A DNA stretch of 64,000 bases from JADCRZ01 sp037718865. Its GTDB lineage: Bacteria > Bacteroidota > Bacteroidia > Chitinophagales > Chitinophagaceae. The notes beneath the pieces were generated by a model. That model worked only from the letters and a program-made list of their open reading frames with translations. It did not search any database and had not been told where the DNA came from. The translations under genes were made by a program, and so were the position numbers. Below, one piece after another: positions 35,842-45,597 of the stretch. Position 1 is the stretch's first letter, and each line of letters begins with the position of its first letter. The stretch covers positions 124,001 to 188,000 of the forward strand of contig JBBJMP010000003.1 in NCBI GenBank assembly GCA_037718865.1, in the 5' to 3' direction.

Positions 35842-37362
35842 ATGATGATTAAAAAGACATTGCTTGGGCTTTGCCTGCTGACGGTGATCCCGGTTGCTGC
35901 GCAAAAATCTTTCTACAAAAATTTCGCAGTCATTAAAGAAGGAGATACTCAACAGGAAATTATCCGCAAAGCGGCGCATGTAGTGCCATCGCCACGGCAA
36001 TTGCGTTGGCAGCAATTAGAACTAACGGCGTTTTTCCATTTCGGCATTAATACCTTTACCGGCAGGGAATGGGGCGATGGCAGAGAAGATCCCCAAATTT
36101 TTAATCCCACCCAACTGGATGCCCGGCAATGGTTGCGCACTGCGAAAGATGCAGGCATCAAGCAGGTTATCCTCACCGCCAAGCACCACGATGGTTTTTG
36201 TTTGTGGCCAACGGCTACTACCAATCACTCGGTAAAAAGCAGCCCCTGGAAGAATGGCAGCGGCGACGTGGTAAAGGAAGTGCGTGATGCCTGTAATGAA
36301 TATAAAATTGGCTTCGGCATCTACCTTTCGCCGTGGGACAGAAACGCAGCTGTGTACGGCACCGATGCTTACAACGACTTTTTTATAGAGCAACTGACTG
36401 AACTTCTCACCAAATATGGCCGCATTGATGAAGTATGGTTCGACGGAGCAAACGGCGAAGGCCCCAATGGCAAAAAGCAGGTGTACGACTTTGATCGTTG
36501 GTATGCACACATTCGAAAACTGCAACCTTCCGCTACCATTGCTATCATGGGGCCCGATGTTCGTTGGGTAGGTACTGAAACAGGGTATGGCCGCGATACT
36601 GAATGGAGCGTGGTTCCAACCGATAATTTGGATCCATCTGCCGTGGCAGTAAACTCACAGCAAGGCATTGCCTTCAAACCACAGGGAGATATGCGTGGCA
36701 GCGACCTTGGCAGTCGCGGTAAAATTGCCAGTGCCAAAGGGTTGGTTTGGTATCCTGCAGAAACCGACGTCTCCATCAGGCCGGGATGGTTTTACCACAA
36801 GGCCGAAGACGAGAAGGTGAAATCGCCTGAAAAACTGCTCGACATCTATTACAATTCAGTAGGCAAAAACAGCGTGTTGTTATTAAATATTCCTCCCGAT
36901 AAAAGAGGACGTGTAAACGAAAGTGATATTCGCAGCATGCAGGAATGGAAAAGATTGCGCGATGAAACATTCTCTATAAACCTGGCTAAGGGAGCAACCA
37001 TTCATTCACCCAATGGAGTTAACAGCAAGGCGTTGACAGATGGTAAACACAAAACCTATTGGACCACCAGGCAAAACGATACCACCGCTATCGTAAACTT
37101 TTCTTTTAACAAGCCAATCACTTTTGATGTGCTGGAACTACAAGAGAACATTGCCGTTGGACAACGAATTGAACATTATATTTTGGAGTACAATCAAAAC
37201 AATGAATGGAAGAAGGTGGCAGAAGGAACCACCGTAGGTTATAAAAGGTTAATGCGTTTTGATCCGGTTACTGCCACCAACGTTCGGCTGCGCATTATAT
37301 CCTCCCGGTTAAGCCCAACGCTAAGCGAATTTGGTTTGTACCATCAACCTAATAAACAATAA
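35842..37362 (+). CDS. GH29 alpha-L-fucosidase with C-terminal F5/8-type domain
   Basis: Starts at GTG 35836, ATG 35842 or ATG 35845 are all possible; ATG 35842 gives 506 residues with a signal ending 'PVAAQ'. The barrel shows 'LTAFFHFGINTFTGREWGDG', 'VILTAKHHDGFCLWPT' and the nucleophile motif 'EVWFDGANGEGP' (Asp203 counting from GTG). This pattern fits the GH29-B group, usually specific for alpha-1,3/1,4-fucose in branched antigens. From about 375 a galactose-binding-like F5/8 domain follows ('NLAKGATIHSPNGVNSKALTDGKHKTYWTT'). It is not lipidated, unlike the module A fucosidase. It begins a run with PNGase, GH2 and GH20. Confidence 0.92.
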   Translation: MMIKKTLLGLCLLTVIPVAAQKSFYKNFAVIKEGDTQQEIIRKAAHVVPSPRQLRWQQLELTAFFHFGINTFTGREWGDGREDPQIFNPTQLDARQWLRTAKDAGIKQVILTAKHHDGFCLWPTATTNHSVKSSPWKNGSGDVVKEVRDACNEYKIGFGIYLSPWDRNAAVYGTDAYNDFFIEQLTELLTKYGRIDEVWFDGANGEGPNGKKQVYDFDRWYAHIRKLQPSATIAIMGPDVRWVGTETGYGRDTEWSVVPTDNLDPSAVAVNSQQGIAFKPQGDMRGSDLGSRGKIASAKGLVWYPAETDVSIRPGWFYHKAEDEKVKSPEKLLDIYYNSVGKNSVLLLNIPPDKRGRVNESDIRSMQEWKRLRDETFSINLAKGATIHSPNGVNSKALTDGKHKTYWTTRQNDTTAIVNFSFNKPITFDVLELQENIAVGQRIEHYILEYNQNNEWKKVAEGTTVGYKRLMRFDPVTATNVRLRIISSRLSPTLSEFGLYHQPNKQ

Positions 37363-37411
37363 GCGCCTTCATACAACGGAAACCTGATTTTACCCGCAAC
37401 GCCTTTTTCAA

Positions 37412-39322
37412 ATGAAAACATTCCTATTTCTTCTTCTTTTTTCAATTGCGCTTTGTACAAAGGCAGCCGATACCCTGCATGTGATAACGCATAAACAAGA
37501 AACGATTGTTACTGATCCGGCGCATGGATTTAATGAATACAAGCGGTGGGGTGTTTTTCCGTCAGCGGCAACCCCAATAAGAAAAATTATGCTAAAGGTG
37601 CGGTTCGCCTGCCCTGAAAATATGCGCTGTGCCGATTGGGATTATAAAGACCATATTACCATCAGGCGGAAGGGCGGTGTGAACGATGCAAGCCAGGATT
37701 ATGAAATTGGCCGCATGCTAACTCCGTACGGTGGCACCTTTGCCAAAGACTGGAAGTTTAACTGGGAGGTGGATGTAACCGACTTTAGTATGCTGCTGCG
37801 CGATAGTATTGAGATTGGATATAACCATACTGGGTATGAACCCAACAACGACCGTGGATGGGCCATAACCCTCGACTTTGAAATCATAAAAGGAACACCG
37901 GCATGGGAGCCCATCAGTATTCAAAAAGTCTATGACAACAGTTATCACTATGGCGATAGTACCCGGCCAATAGAAAATGAATTGGCGCCGGTAACATTCA
38001 AAACGGCAAAGGGAGCAGAGTTTGCCCGGCTTCGCATTGTGCAAACGGGTCATGGTATGGACCGCCCCGATGGCTGCGGAGAGTTTTGCAACAAGTACAG
38101 GCAGGTTTTTTATGATGGAAAATTGATCGACACCCGTTCGATATGGAAGGAATGTGGCGACAACCCTTTGTACCCGCAGGCCGGCACCTGGATTTATGAC
38201 CGTGCCAATTGGTGTCCCGGCAATTTGATGCAGCCCGATATTTATAATCTGCCATTATCTAAGGGCGGCGCACACATTGTTGATGTGAATATGCAGCCCT
38301 ATATTTCACCAAAACCAACGGCGGAGGAAGTGATCTCGGCATACCTCATTCAATACAGAAAGGCTGCTGCAAAGAATGATGTGGCGCTGCTTGACATTGT
38401 GAGCCCAACTATGAAGGATGCTTTCCGCAGGTACAATCCATCGGCTATAAAGCCAACCATCATTGTAAAAAATATGGGTGCTGTCAATATAAAAAATTTG
38501 ATGGTGATATACGGCACAGCCGGTTCGGTTAAAAGAAATTACCGTTGGAAGGGCGATTTAGCGACTTTTACAACGGATACAATTATGCTACCGGGCATTG
38601 TTGTATCCGATAACCCCCAAGATAAGTTTGAGGTGGAATTATTACAGCCAAATGGCAGGAAAGACAGCTATAATGCCGACAACAAATTGACTTCCTGGTT
38701 TGAAACCGTTCCCCGACACAATACCACGACTATTGTGTACCTGAAAACAAACAACCAGCCCTTGCAAACAGCCTATGTGTTAACCGATGCCAATGGCAAC
38801 ATGGTACAGCAGCGACCCTTTGGTTCCCTGGCAGCAAACACAGTTTACCGCGATACATTGAAGCTGGCTACCGGCGCTTACTGCTTTACATTGCTGGATA
38901 GCAGCGACAATGGACTTGAATTTTGGGCCAATGCCAGGGGCGGCAGCGGAAGGGCAAGGATGCTGAACAAAGAGGGCCAGATTGTCAAGGATTTTGAAGC
39001 TGATTTTGGAAGATTTATACAATATAATTTTATGGTTGATCAGCCTGTAACGCCGGTGGCCGCAATAAATTCCTTTGAGTTATATCCTACCAGCACAAAC
39101 GACAAAACGACGTTAGACTATCATGGCAATTTTCCTGCTGAAGTGCGGGTACAGATTGTAACTGACCCTGGCGATAAGATAGTGGAAGCGCACACCTATA
39201 ACGACTTAACAGAAGGCGTGTTTACTTATGACCTCAGTCGTTTTCCAAAAGGGCGGTTCTACTTGAAGGTGCTTATCAATGGGGAAGAAAAATTTAAAAA
39301 GCGCATACGACTAAAAGAATAA
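37412..39322 (+). CDS. PNGase F-type peptide-N-glycosidase with C-terminal sorting-like domain
   Basis: The 636-residue secreted protein has a signal ending 'TKAAD' and the two jelly-roll domains of PNGase F. Key positions match: Asp77 in 'CADWDYKDHI' (Asp60 of PNGase F), Glu119 in 'WEVDVTDF' (Glu118) and Glu224 in 'GCGEFCNKYR' (Glu206). 'PQAGTWIYDRANWCPG' is a family hallmark. It cuts the GlcNAc-Asn bond and releases whole N-glycans from glycoproteins. About 300 residues follow that are absent from the short form. They end in a beta-sandwich like a type IX sorting domain ('SFELYPTSTNDKTTL', 'GRFYLKVLING'), suggesting surface or secreted action. It lies between fucosidase and GH2 genes, the enzymes expected to trim the freed glycans. 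Confidence 0.9.
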   Translation: MKTFLFLLLFSIALCTKAADTLHVITHKQETIVTDPAHGFNEYKRWGVFPSAATPIRKIMLKVRFACPENMRCADWDYKDHITIRRKGGVNDASQDYEIGRMLTPYGGTFAKDWKFNWEVDVTDFSMLLRDSIEIGYNHTGYEPNNDRGWAITLDFEIIKGTPAWEPISIQKVYDNSYHYGDSTRPIENELAPVTFKTAKGAEFARLRIVQTGHGMDRPDGCGEFCNKYRQVFYDGKLIDTRSIWKECGDNPLYPQAGTWIYDRANWCPGNLMQPDIYNLPLSKGGAHIVDVNMQPYISPKPTAEEVISAYLIQYRKAAAKNDVALLDIVSPTMKDAFRRYNPSAIKPTIIVKNMGAVNIKNLMVIYGTAGSVKRNYRWKGDLATFTTDTIMLPGIVVSDNPQDKFEVELLQPNGRKDSYNADNKLTSWFETVPRHNTTTIVYLKTNNQPLQTAYVLTDANGNMVQQRPFGSLAANTVYRDTLKLATGAYCFTLLDSSDNGLEFWANARGGSGRARMLNKEGQIVKDFEADFGRFIQYNFMVDQPVTPVAAINSFELYPTSTNDKTTLDYHGNFPAEVRVQIVTDPGDKIVEAHTYNDLTEGVFTYDLSRFPKGRFYLKVLINGEEKFKKRIRLKE

Positions 39323-39411
39323 GCTTGTAATCAAAACAACATTTGATAATGCTCAGGTAAAATACAATTGTTTTAGGATAAGACCTGTAAAAGAAAACAT
39401 CAAATAAATAT

Positions 39412-39427
39412 GCGCAAACGTTTCCGC
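39412..39427. promoter_or_regulatory. LacI-family operator-like palindrome upstream of GH2
   Basis: The stretch tGCGCAAACGTTTCCGCa forms an 18-bp palindrome with one mismatched pair around AAACGTTT. It lies ~90 bp before the GH2 start and shares gcgcaaacg with the nagB/nagP site. Confidence 0.5.
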
Positions 39428-39518
39428 AGTTTATTATGTATAACATAATCTACCTTTAAGGCATTTTAAGGAAAGATTTATTCAGGTATCCAATCAATTT
39501 TAAATATAAAATTTAAAC

Positions 39519-41546
39519 GTGAAGTATTTATTAAGTTTCATTCCTGTTTTTTTTATAGCGGTATTTGCCTTTGGACAACGGGATACGATTGCTTTAAATG
39601 CTGATTGGCAGTTTGCCATTGATAAAAATGGCGAAGGTTTAAATCAGCAGTGGTTCTTAAAAAATCTATCCGGTTCAAAAGGTGTGCAATTGCCACACAC
39701 CTGGAACATTGAACCCAATAGTCAAAATCATTATGGGTGGGGATGGTACCAAAAGAAAATAGACATACCAGCCCAATGGAAGAATAAGAATGTGGTGCTC
39801 CAGTTTGGCGCTGTAAACCATACGTCGTATGTATATGTGAATGGAGTACAGGTAAACGCAAATATTGGCGACGGATTCAATAAGTTTTTTGTTAACCTGA
39901 ATGGAAAACTTGCCTATGGTAAGAACAACATTATTACGGTAGCAGTCAACAATGATTACGGAAAGAACAAGGTGCCTTTTGGCTCTTCGTTCGACTGGCC
40001 AAACGATGGAGGTATCATTCGCCCGGTTGCCATGATAGTGAGCAATAGGCCTGCCGCAAATTACCTGCACGTAACACCAAAGCTCAATACCGCAAACAAC
40101 GAGGGTGAACTGCAAGTTAAACTGGGCTTTGATGTGCAGGGAAAAAAGTCGTTAAAACTGGCCGTTACCATTACGGAAGAAAACCAATCCTCGCACAATA
40201 TTGTGCTTACAAAAACTGCAACACCTATTTGGCAAAATGCCGAAGCCAGCCTGCATTTTACGCTGCCAAAAATCAATCCATGGCACTTCGATTTTCCCAA
40301 TCTCTATCGGGTTGATGTAGTGGTTATGGATGGCAACTTAGCTGTTGATAAGCTGAGCACCAACATTGGCTTCAGAGAAATAAAATTTGTAAAAGGCCAA
40401 ACATTTCTCAACGGCGAACGGGTAAAGCTGATGGGTGTAGAATGGACGGCAGGATCTAATCCTGACTATGGCTTTGCGGAGACAGATTCTGTTATCATCA
40501 GCCAGGGAAAATTAATGAAAGATGTGAATGCCATCTTTACCCGCCAGCATTTTCAGCAGTCAGATGTGTTTTACGATTTCTGCGACCGCAATGGAATAAT
40601 TGTACAGCAGGAGGTTCCATTGTGGGGCCCTGAAACTCCGGCAAACGATACCATTCAACGCATAGCCATGTCGCAACTGCAACGAATGATCAACAACAAT
40701 TACAACTACACCAGCATTTTTGCATGGGGTGTGGGTAATGAGTTGAGGGGCAGATCGGCAGATATGAAAAAAATGATTGCGGCGCTGATCACACGGGCAA
40801 AATCGTTAGACTCATCAAGGATGGTTGCCTATGTTAGCAATACCCTCACCCAAAGCTTTTACAACAACCCAAAGTTTGCGCCCGATGCGGCAAACGATGG
40901 TGACTTTATCATGATGAATGAATATGGCGGAAGCTGGTGGGCCATTCCAACTGGTAAAATTCACAACTACCTCGACAGCGTGCACCTGAGTTATCCTGAT
41001 AAGCCATTCTTTATTTCTGAATTTGGATTATGCGCTCCCAATTTTAAAGGTGGCGACGAAAGAAGATTGCAGGATCTCATCTATCATATGGCGGTTTACG
41101 AAACCAAGCCGTATGTAGAAGGCGCTATTTACTTCGACCTTACTGACTACCGTACCCATTACCCCGGCACTTCTGAAAACGATAAGTTCAGAAGGCGAAT
41201 ACATGGCGTGTACGATATGTATGGTAATCCCAAACCATCCATGAAAGTATTGCGAGAAATGTCGTCGCCTATTGAAGTGCAGCAGATGGCTCCAAGGGGT
41301 AAAAACAAAGCCGGTGTTCTTATATTTGGCAATATCGGTTTACCGCAGCATGTTGTAAGCGGTTACAAATTATACCTGTCGGATAAAACGGACAATTATC
41401 TAAACACCAAAGCGTACAACATTCCTGTATTGCAGCCCGGCCAAAGCGTAACCATTGAAGTTGAAGACCGGTTTGAAGCAAAAGGAATTGTTACAGTTGT
41501 TCGTCCAAACGGTTATGTCGTTTCTCAAAAATCATTTGCTGAGTAA
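39519..41546 (+). CDS. GH2 glycoside hydrolase, beta-galactosidase-like
   Basis: A GTG start at 39519 gives a 675-residue protein with a signal ending 'VFAFGQ'. Domains in order are jelly-roll ('WYQKKIDIPAQWKNKNVVLQFGAVNHTSYVYVNG'), Ig-like, and the barrel. The acid/base is Glu408 in 'FAWGVGNELRG' and the nucleophile Glu501 in 'FFISEFGLCAP'. It lacks the long C-terminal domains of LacZ. GH2 includes beta-galactosidases, beta-mannosidases and beta-glucuronidases; the barrel motifs do not decide firmly. In this setting a galactosidase acting on N-glycan antennae is a fair guess. A LacI-type palindrome lies upstream, and a GH20 gene starts 20 bp downstream. Confidence 0.88.
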   Translation: MKYLLSFIPVFFIAVFAFGQRDTIALNADWQFAIDKNGEGLNQQWFLKNLSGSKGVQLPHTWNIEPNSQNHYGWGWYQKKIDIPAQWKNKNVVLQFGAVNHTSYVYVNGVQVNANIGDGFNKFFVNLNGKLAYGKNNIITVAVNNDYGKNKVPFGSSFDWPNDGGIIRPVAMIVSNRPAANYLHVTPKLNTANNEGELQVKLGFDVQGKKSLKLAVTITEENQSSHNIVLTKTATPIWQNAEASLHFTLPKINPWHFDFPNLYRVDVVVMDGNLAVDKLSTNIGFREIKFVKGQTFLNGERVKLMGVEWTAGSNPDYGFAETDSVIISQGKLMKDVNAIFTRQHFQQSDVFYDFCDRNGIIVQQEVPLWGPETPANDTIQRIAMSQLQRMINNNYNYTSIFAWGVGNELRGRSADMKKMIAALITRAKSLDSSRMVAYVSNTLTQSFYNNPKFAPDAANDGDFIMMNEYGGSWWAIPTGKIHNYLDSVHLSYPDKPFFISEFGLCAPNFKGGDERRLQDLIYHMAVYETKPYVEGAIYFDLTDYRTHYPGTSENDKFRRRIHGVYDMYGNPKPSMKVLREMSSPIEVQQMAPRGKNKAGVLIFGNIGLPQHVVSGYKLYLSDKTDNYLNTKAYNIPVLQPGQSVTIEVEDRFEAKGIVTVVRPNGYVVSQKSFAE

Positions 41547-41566
41547 AACAGCACAAAATAGAAAAC

Positions 41567-43864
41567 ATGAAAAAGATCCCCATCATTCTACTTTTATCGG
41601 TTATCTCCTCTGCAGTGTTTGCCCAGGCAACTAACTCAATCATTCCCCGCCCGGTTTCCATTGAAATGGGAGAGGGTAGTTTTGTTGTCGATAACAATAC
41701 GGTCATCAAATACAATCGTGCACAAAAAGCATTGAAGAATGCCGCTGATTTTATGGTCGCACACATCAAACAAATAAGTGCCTATAACCTATCGGTTGGT
41801 GGTAACAAAACAAAAACGATAGAATTAAAATTTGGCAAAAACGCCGCAATAGGCGATGAAGGATATGAATTGATTGTGTCACCAAAGCAAATCATCATAT
41901 CGGCAAATACAACTGCGGGAATTATTTATGGAACGCAGTCGTTATTTCAAACATTACCGCAGGTACGCACCAACGAACCCCTGCAAATACCAGCCATGCA
42001 AATAACCGATTATCCCCGTTTTAAATGGAGGGGAATGCACCTGGATGTAAGTCGTCACTTCTTTGCTCCGTGGATGATCAAAGAATACATTGACCTGATG
42101 GCGTCGTACAAGTTGAATACGTTTCACTGGCATTTGGTAGACGACCAGGGCTGGCGCATCGAGATTAAAAAGTATCCGTTGCTTACAAAGATTGGTGGAT
42201 GGCGTGTAGATAAGCTCGATCAGGTTTGGAGTCAGCGTCCGCAGGCGGTAGAAGGCGAAGAAGCCAATTATGGAGGCTATTACACAAAGGATCAAATCAG
42301 GGATATCATTCAATATGCCGCACAAAGAAATGTGACTATCGTTCCTGAAATTGAAATGCCCGGCCATGTGGCATCTGCCATTGCAGCCTATCCTTATTTA
42401 AGCTGCACGCAAAAACCACAGCTTCCTTTAACCGGAGGTGATTATAGCAACATGTCGTCAAACTACTGCGCCGGCAACGATTCTGTTTTCACTTTTCTTC
42501 AAAATGTACTGACCGAAGTAATTGATCTATTCCCATCAAAATACATCCACATTGGCGGTGATGAAGTAGACAAAGGTCCCTGGAAAGTTTGCCCCAAATG
42601 CCAGGGTCGTATAAAAGCCGAAGGCCTGCACAACGAAGATGAACTGCAGAGCTATTTTATTAAGCGCATTGAAAATTTTGTTGAAAGCAAGAAAAGAAAA
42701 ATTGTTGGTTGGGATGAGATACTTGAGGGTGGACTTGCCCCGTCTGCAACCGTGATGAGCTGGCGTGGTGAGGCTGGCGGAATAGAAGCTGCCAAAATGC
42801 ACCATAACGTGGTAATGACACCTGGAAATCCGTTGTATTTTGACCATTACCAGGCCGGGCCGGAAGGTGAGCCCGTGGCGATTGGTGGTATGAATACATT
42901 GAAAAAAGTATATGAATACAACCCAATACCTAAAGAGTTAACTGAAGAGCAGGCAAAATATGTGATAGGTGCACAAGCCAATGTATGGGCGGAATATATT
43001 CTTACACCGGCAGGCGTGGAATATATGGTGTTGCCACGCATGCTTGCGTTGGCCGAAGTGGTTTGGAGCCCCCTTGAAGGCAAAGATTTTAATGATTTTA
43101 GCACGCGGATGCAATATCATTTCAAAGGGTTCGATCAAAGAGGATTGAACTATAGCAAAGGCAATTTTACAGTTGCCATTAAGCCGGTGGCTGCCAATGG
43201 AAAAGTGCAGGTAGCATTGTCTACCGAAGCACTGAATGGTGATATATTTTATACTACAGATGGCAGCATACCAAATACCGAAAGCAGAAAATATACTCAG
43301 CCATTTAACATTGATTCGTCGGTGGTAGTAAAGGCCGTAACTGCAGTAAGAGGAACGGTGTTGGGCCTGGTGCCGGCACAGCAAAGTTTTGCTGTTCACA
43401 TGGCTTTAGGCAAAAATGTATCCTATACAAACCCGGTTAGCCGCTACTACCTTGCTGATGGGCCAAATTCACTTACTGATGGTGTAAGAGGTACCAAAGC
43501 AGTGGGCAAATACTGGCACGGCTTTTCGGCAAAAGATCTGGTTGCTACAGTTGACTTAGGCGAAGAAAGATCTATTCATTCAATAGAATTGGGTTGCCTG
43601 CAGAATTACAGCGATTGGATTTTCCTGCCCTCTTCGGTGAAGTTTGAAAGTTCAGACGATGGAACAAACTTTGGTGAAATTAGTACCTTGGTAAACCCGG
43701 TTTCGGTAAATGAAAAGTCAGCCCTTCATAGTTTCGTTTCTGATTTTTCGCCCAAAAAAGCCCGTTATATTCGGGTAACAGCAAAAAACAATCTTTGTCC
43801 TCCGGGTCATCCGGGTGCTGGTAAACCAGCCTGGATATTTGCCGACGAGATTGTAGTTAAATAA
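41567..43864 (+). CDS. GH20 beta-N-acetylhexosaminidase with C-terminal CBM-like domains (second of three)
   Basis: The 765-residue secreted protein (signal ending 'AVFAQ') has the GH20b and catalytic barrel domains, with 'HIGGDEVDKGPW' giving Asp332-Glu333. After the barrel (about 530) it carries a chitobiase-type beta-sandwich ('GDIFYTTDGSIPNTESRKYTQPF') and an F5/8-type domain ('VATVDLGEERSIHSIELGCLQNYSDWIFLP'). This layout is common in Bacteroidota exo-hexosaminidases. It removes terminal beta-GlcNAc/GalNAc. The 20-bp gap to the GH2 gene suggests a shared message. Confidence 0.95.
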   Translation: MKKIPIILLLSVISSAVFAQATNSIIPRPVSIEMGEGSFVVDNNTVIKYNRAQKALKNAADFMVAHIKQISAYNLSVGGNKTKTIELKFGKNAAIGDEGYELIVSPKQIIISANTTAGIIYGTQSLFQTLPQVRTNEPLQIPAMQITDYPRFKWRGMHLDVSRHFFAPWMIKEYIDLMASYKLNTFHWHLVDDQGWRIEIKKYPLLTKIGGWRVDKLDQVWSQRPQAVEGEEANYGGYYTKDQIRDIIQYAAQRNVTIVPEIEMPGHVASAIAAYPYLSCTQKPQLPLTGGDYSNMSSNYCAGNDSVFTFLQNVLTEVIDLFPSKYIHIGGDEVDKGPWKVCPKCQGRIKAEGLHNEDELQSYFIKRIENFVESKKRKIVGWDEILEGGLAPSATVMSWRGEAGGIEAAKMHHNVVMTPGNPLYFDHYQAGPEGEPVAIGGMNTLKKVYEYNPIPKELTEEQAKYVIGAQANVWAEYILTPAGVEYMVLPRMLALAEVVWSPLEGKDFNDFSTRMQYHFKGFDQRGLNYSKGNFTVAIKPVAANGKVQVALSTEALNGDIFYTTDGSIPNTESRKYTQPFNIDSSVVVKAVTAVRGTVLGLVPAQQSFAVHMALGKNVSYTNPVSRYYLADGPNSLTDGVRGTKAVGKYWHGFSAKDLVATVDLGEERSIHSIELGCLQNYSDWIFLPSSVKFESSDDGTNFGEISTLVNPVSVNEKSALHSFVSDFSPKKARYIRVTAKNNLCPPGHPGAGKPAWIFADEIVVK

Positions 43865-43964
43865 CAAGACTTTCGTAGCACAGCTATAGAGAATGCAAGA
43901 GCCTGCTACATACTGGCTCAATTATAAATCGATTTTAAACAAGTGTCATAAACGCTCAACAACC

Positions 43965-45323
43965 ATGAATAGAAAAGACTTTGTAAAAACAGCCGGGCTT
44001 GCGGCAGCCGCATTTGCCATGCCTACGGGTAATTTATTTGCCTACAAAAAGGCCGAAGCAAAAGTAAAGTTGGCCATCATAGGCGTTGGTGCCCGTGGCC
44101 TGGGGCATCTCGACCTTACACTCAGGCGAAATGATGTTGATGTGGTGGCAATTTGTGATGTTGATGCCAAAACATTAGGTCAGGCCAAATCGATAATACA
44201 AAAGAACGGCAAGAAAATGCCACAGGTATTTACCGGTGACGATATGGCCTGGAAAAAGATGTTGGAAATGAAGAATGGACTTGATGGGGTAATCATTGCT
44301 ACCCCTTGGGAATGGCACAAACCGATGATTATTGGCGCACTGGAATCGGGAATCAAATATGTAGGTACCGAAGTAATGTTGGGCATTACGTTGCAGGATC
44401 ATTGGGACGTGGTAAAGGCTGCCGAAAAATATGATGCGCAGGTAATGATGCTGGAAAATGTTTGTTACAGAAGGGATGTTATGGCAGTACTGAATATGGT
44501 TCGGCAGGGATTGTTTGGCGAGTTGATACACCTGCAGGGTGGCTACCAGCACGATCTTAGAGAAGTGAAGTTTAATGATGGCGAGCATGTGTATGGGCAT
44601 GGGGTGGAGTTTGGCGACAAAGGTTATTCTGAGGCGCACTGGCGTACCAATCATTCCGTTCACCGCGATGGTGATCTTTATCCTACACATGGCATAGGAC
44701 CCATAGCCCACTACATCGACATAAACAGGGGCAACCGGTTTATTTCCTTAAGTTCGTTTTCATCCAAAGCAAGAGGCCTTCATAATTACATAGTAAAAAA
44801 TGGCGGAGAAAGCCATCCCAATGCCAAAGTAAAATTTAAGTTGGGTGACGTGGTAACCACTAATATCAAGTGTGCAAACGGAGAAACCATTTTATTACAA
44901 CACGATACAAATTTGCCACGGCCTTACTCCCTTGGTTTTAGGGTACAGGGTACCGAGGGCCTGTGGATGGATGTAAACAACGGAATTTATGTACAAGACA
45001 AGTCAGCAAAACCTCACCAGTGGGACGATGCCAAAGTATGGTTAGACAAATACGATCATCCGCTATGGGCCAGGTGGAGTAAGGAAACCGCAGGAGCGGG
45101 TCATGGCGGAATGGATTTTTTCGTTATCCATTCCTTTGTTGAATCCATCAAGCGCAAAATGCCTACACCTATGGATGTGTACGATGCGGCCACATGGAGC
45201 GCTATCACCCCCTTAAGTGAACAATCCATCGAATTGGGTAATGAAACAGTTGAGTTCCCGGATTTTTCGGGGGGGCAATGGATGCAGCGCAAACCTGTTT
45301 TTTCATTGAACGATGAATATTAA
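43965..45323 (+). CDS. GH109-type glycosidase (Gfo/Idh/MocA family), alpha-N-acetylgalactosaminidase-like
   Basis: The ATG at 43965 (MNRKDFVKTAGLAAAAFAMP) starts a 452-residue protein with an export signal of the Tat-like 'NRKDFVK' style; an ATG at 43893 would hide it. An NAD-binding Rossmann part ('LAIIGVGARGLGHLDLTL', 'VVAICDVDAKTL') is followed by 'GVIIATPWEWHKPM'. 'LYPTHGIGPIAHYIDINRGNRFISLSSFSS' is characteristic of GH109. GH109 enzymes remove alpha-GalNAc through an NAD-dependent redox route, leaving the cofactor unchanged overall. It lies ~100 bp after a GH20. Alpha-GalNAc occurs in mucin O-glycans and A-antigens, widening the likely substrate range. Confidence 0.85.
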   Translation: MNRKDFVKTAGLAAAAFAMPTGNLFAYKKAEAKVKLAIIGVGARGLGHLDLTLRRNDVDVVAICDVDAKTLGQAKSIIQKNGKKMPQVFTGDDMAWKKMLEMKNGLDGVIIATPWEWHKPMIIGALESGIKYVGTEVMLGITLQDHWDVVKAAEKYDAQVMMLENVCYRRDVMAVLNMVRQGLFGELIHLQGGYQHDLREVKFNDGEHVYGHGVEFGDKGYSEAHWRTNHSVHRDGDLYPTHGIGPIAHYIDINRGNRFISLSSFSSKARGLHNYIVKNGGESHPNAKVKFKLGDVVTTNIKCANGETILLQHDTNLPRPYSLGFRVQGTEGLWMDVNNGIYVQDKSAKPHQWDDAKVWLDKYDHPLWARWSKETAGAGHGGMDFFVIHSFVESIKRKMPTPMDVYDAATWSAITPLSEQSIELGNETVEFPDFSGGQWMQRKPVFSLNDEY

Positions 45324-45407
45324 AAAACGGTAGGATTTGATGATATCGTGTACATGTTATGTTAACCTTTATGTGGCGTATTGCGTGAGGGAAGGCCTGC
45401 CGGCTAA

Positions 45408-45420
45408 GCCGGATAATTTA
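45408..45420 (+). terminator. Short hairpin after the GH109 gene
   Basis: CCGGC-TAA-GCCGG is an exact 5-bp stem, 85 bp after the stop, followed by an A/T-rich run without a clear T tract. It may end the module B transcript; support is weak. Confidence 0.3.
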
Positions 45421-45464
45421 ACAGGGACATTATAATTTTTATTCAATTAATATACTTTGATTTA

Positions 45465-45597
45465 CAATTGTTGAAAAATTTTGTCCTTAGGATTGAAGTG
45501 GAAAGTCCACAGCCGCGAGGCACGAGTGGCGAGGACTTGAAGCGAATAGCCCGGCCCCTTGCGCAGCTTGGGGGCACGCCCCATCCCGTTAAAATGC
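45465..45597. repeat. GC-rich structured intergenic element
   Basis: Between A/T-rich flanks lies a ~110-bp GC-rich block. It has a stem closed by GTCC (45505-45508) and GGAC (45533-45536) and, further on, GCCCC (45554-45558) that can pair with GGGGC (45571-45575). A second GCCCC (45578-45582) can compete for the same partner. It has no coding support. It looks like an interspersed repeat or a small structured RNA. Confidence 0.35.

Noticed and set aside
43893..43964. Upstream ATG start for the GH109-type gene
   Set aside because: The MNRKDFVK export signal begins at 43965; the extra 24 residues look like intergenic sequence.
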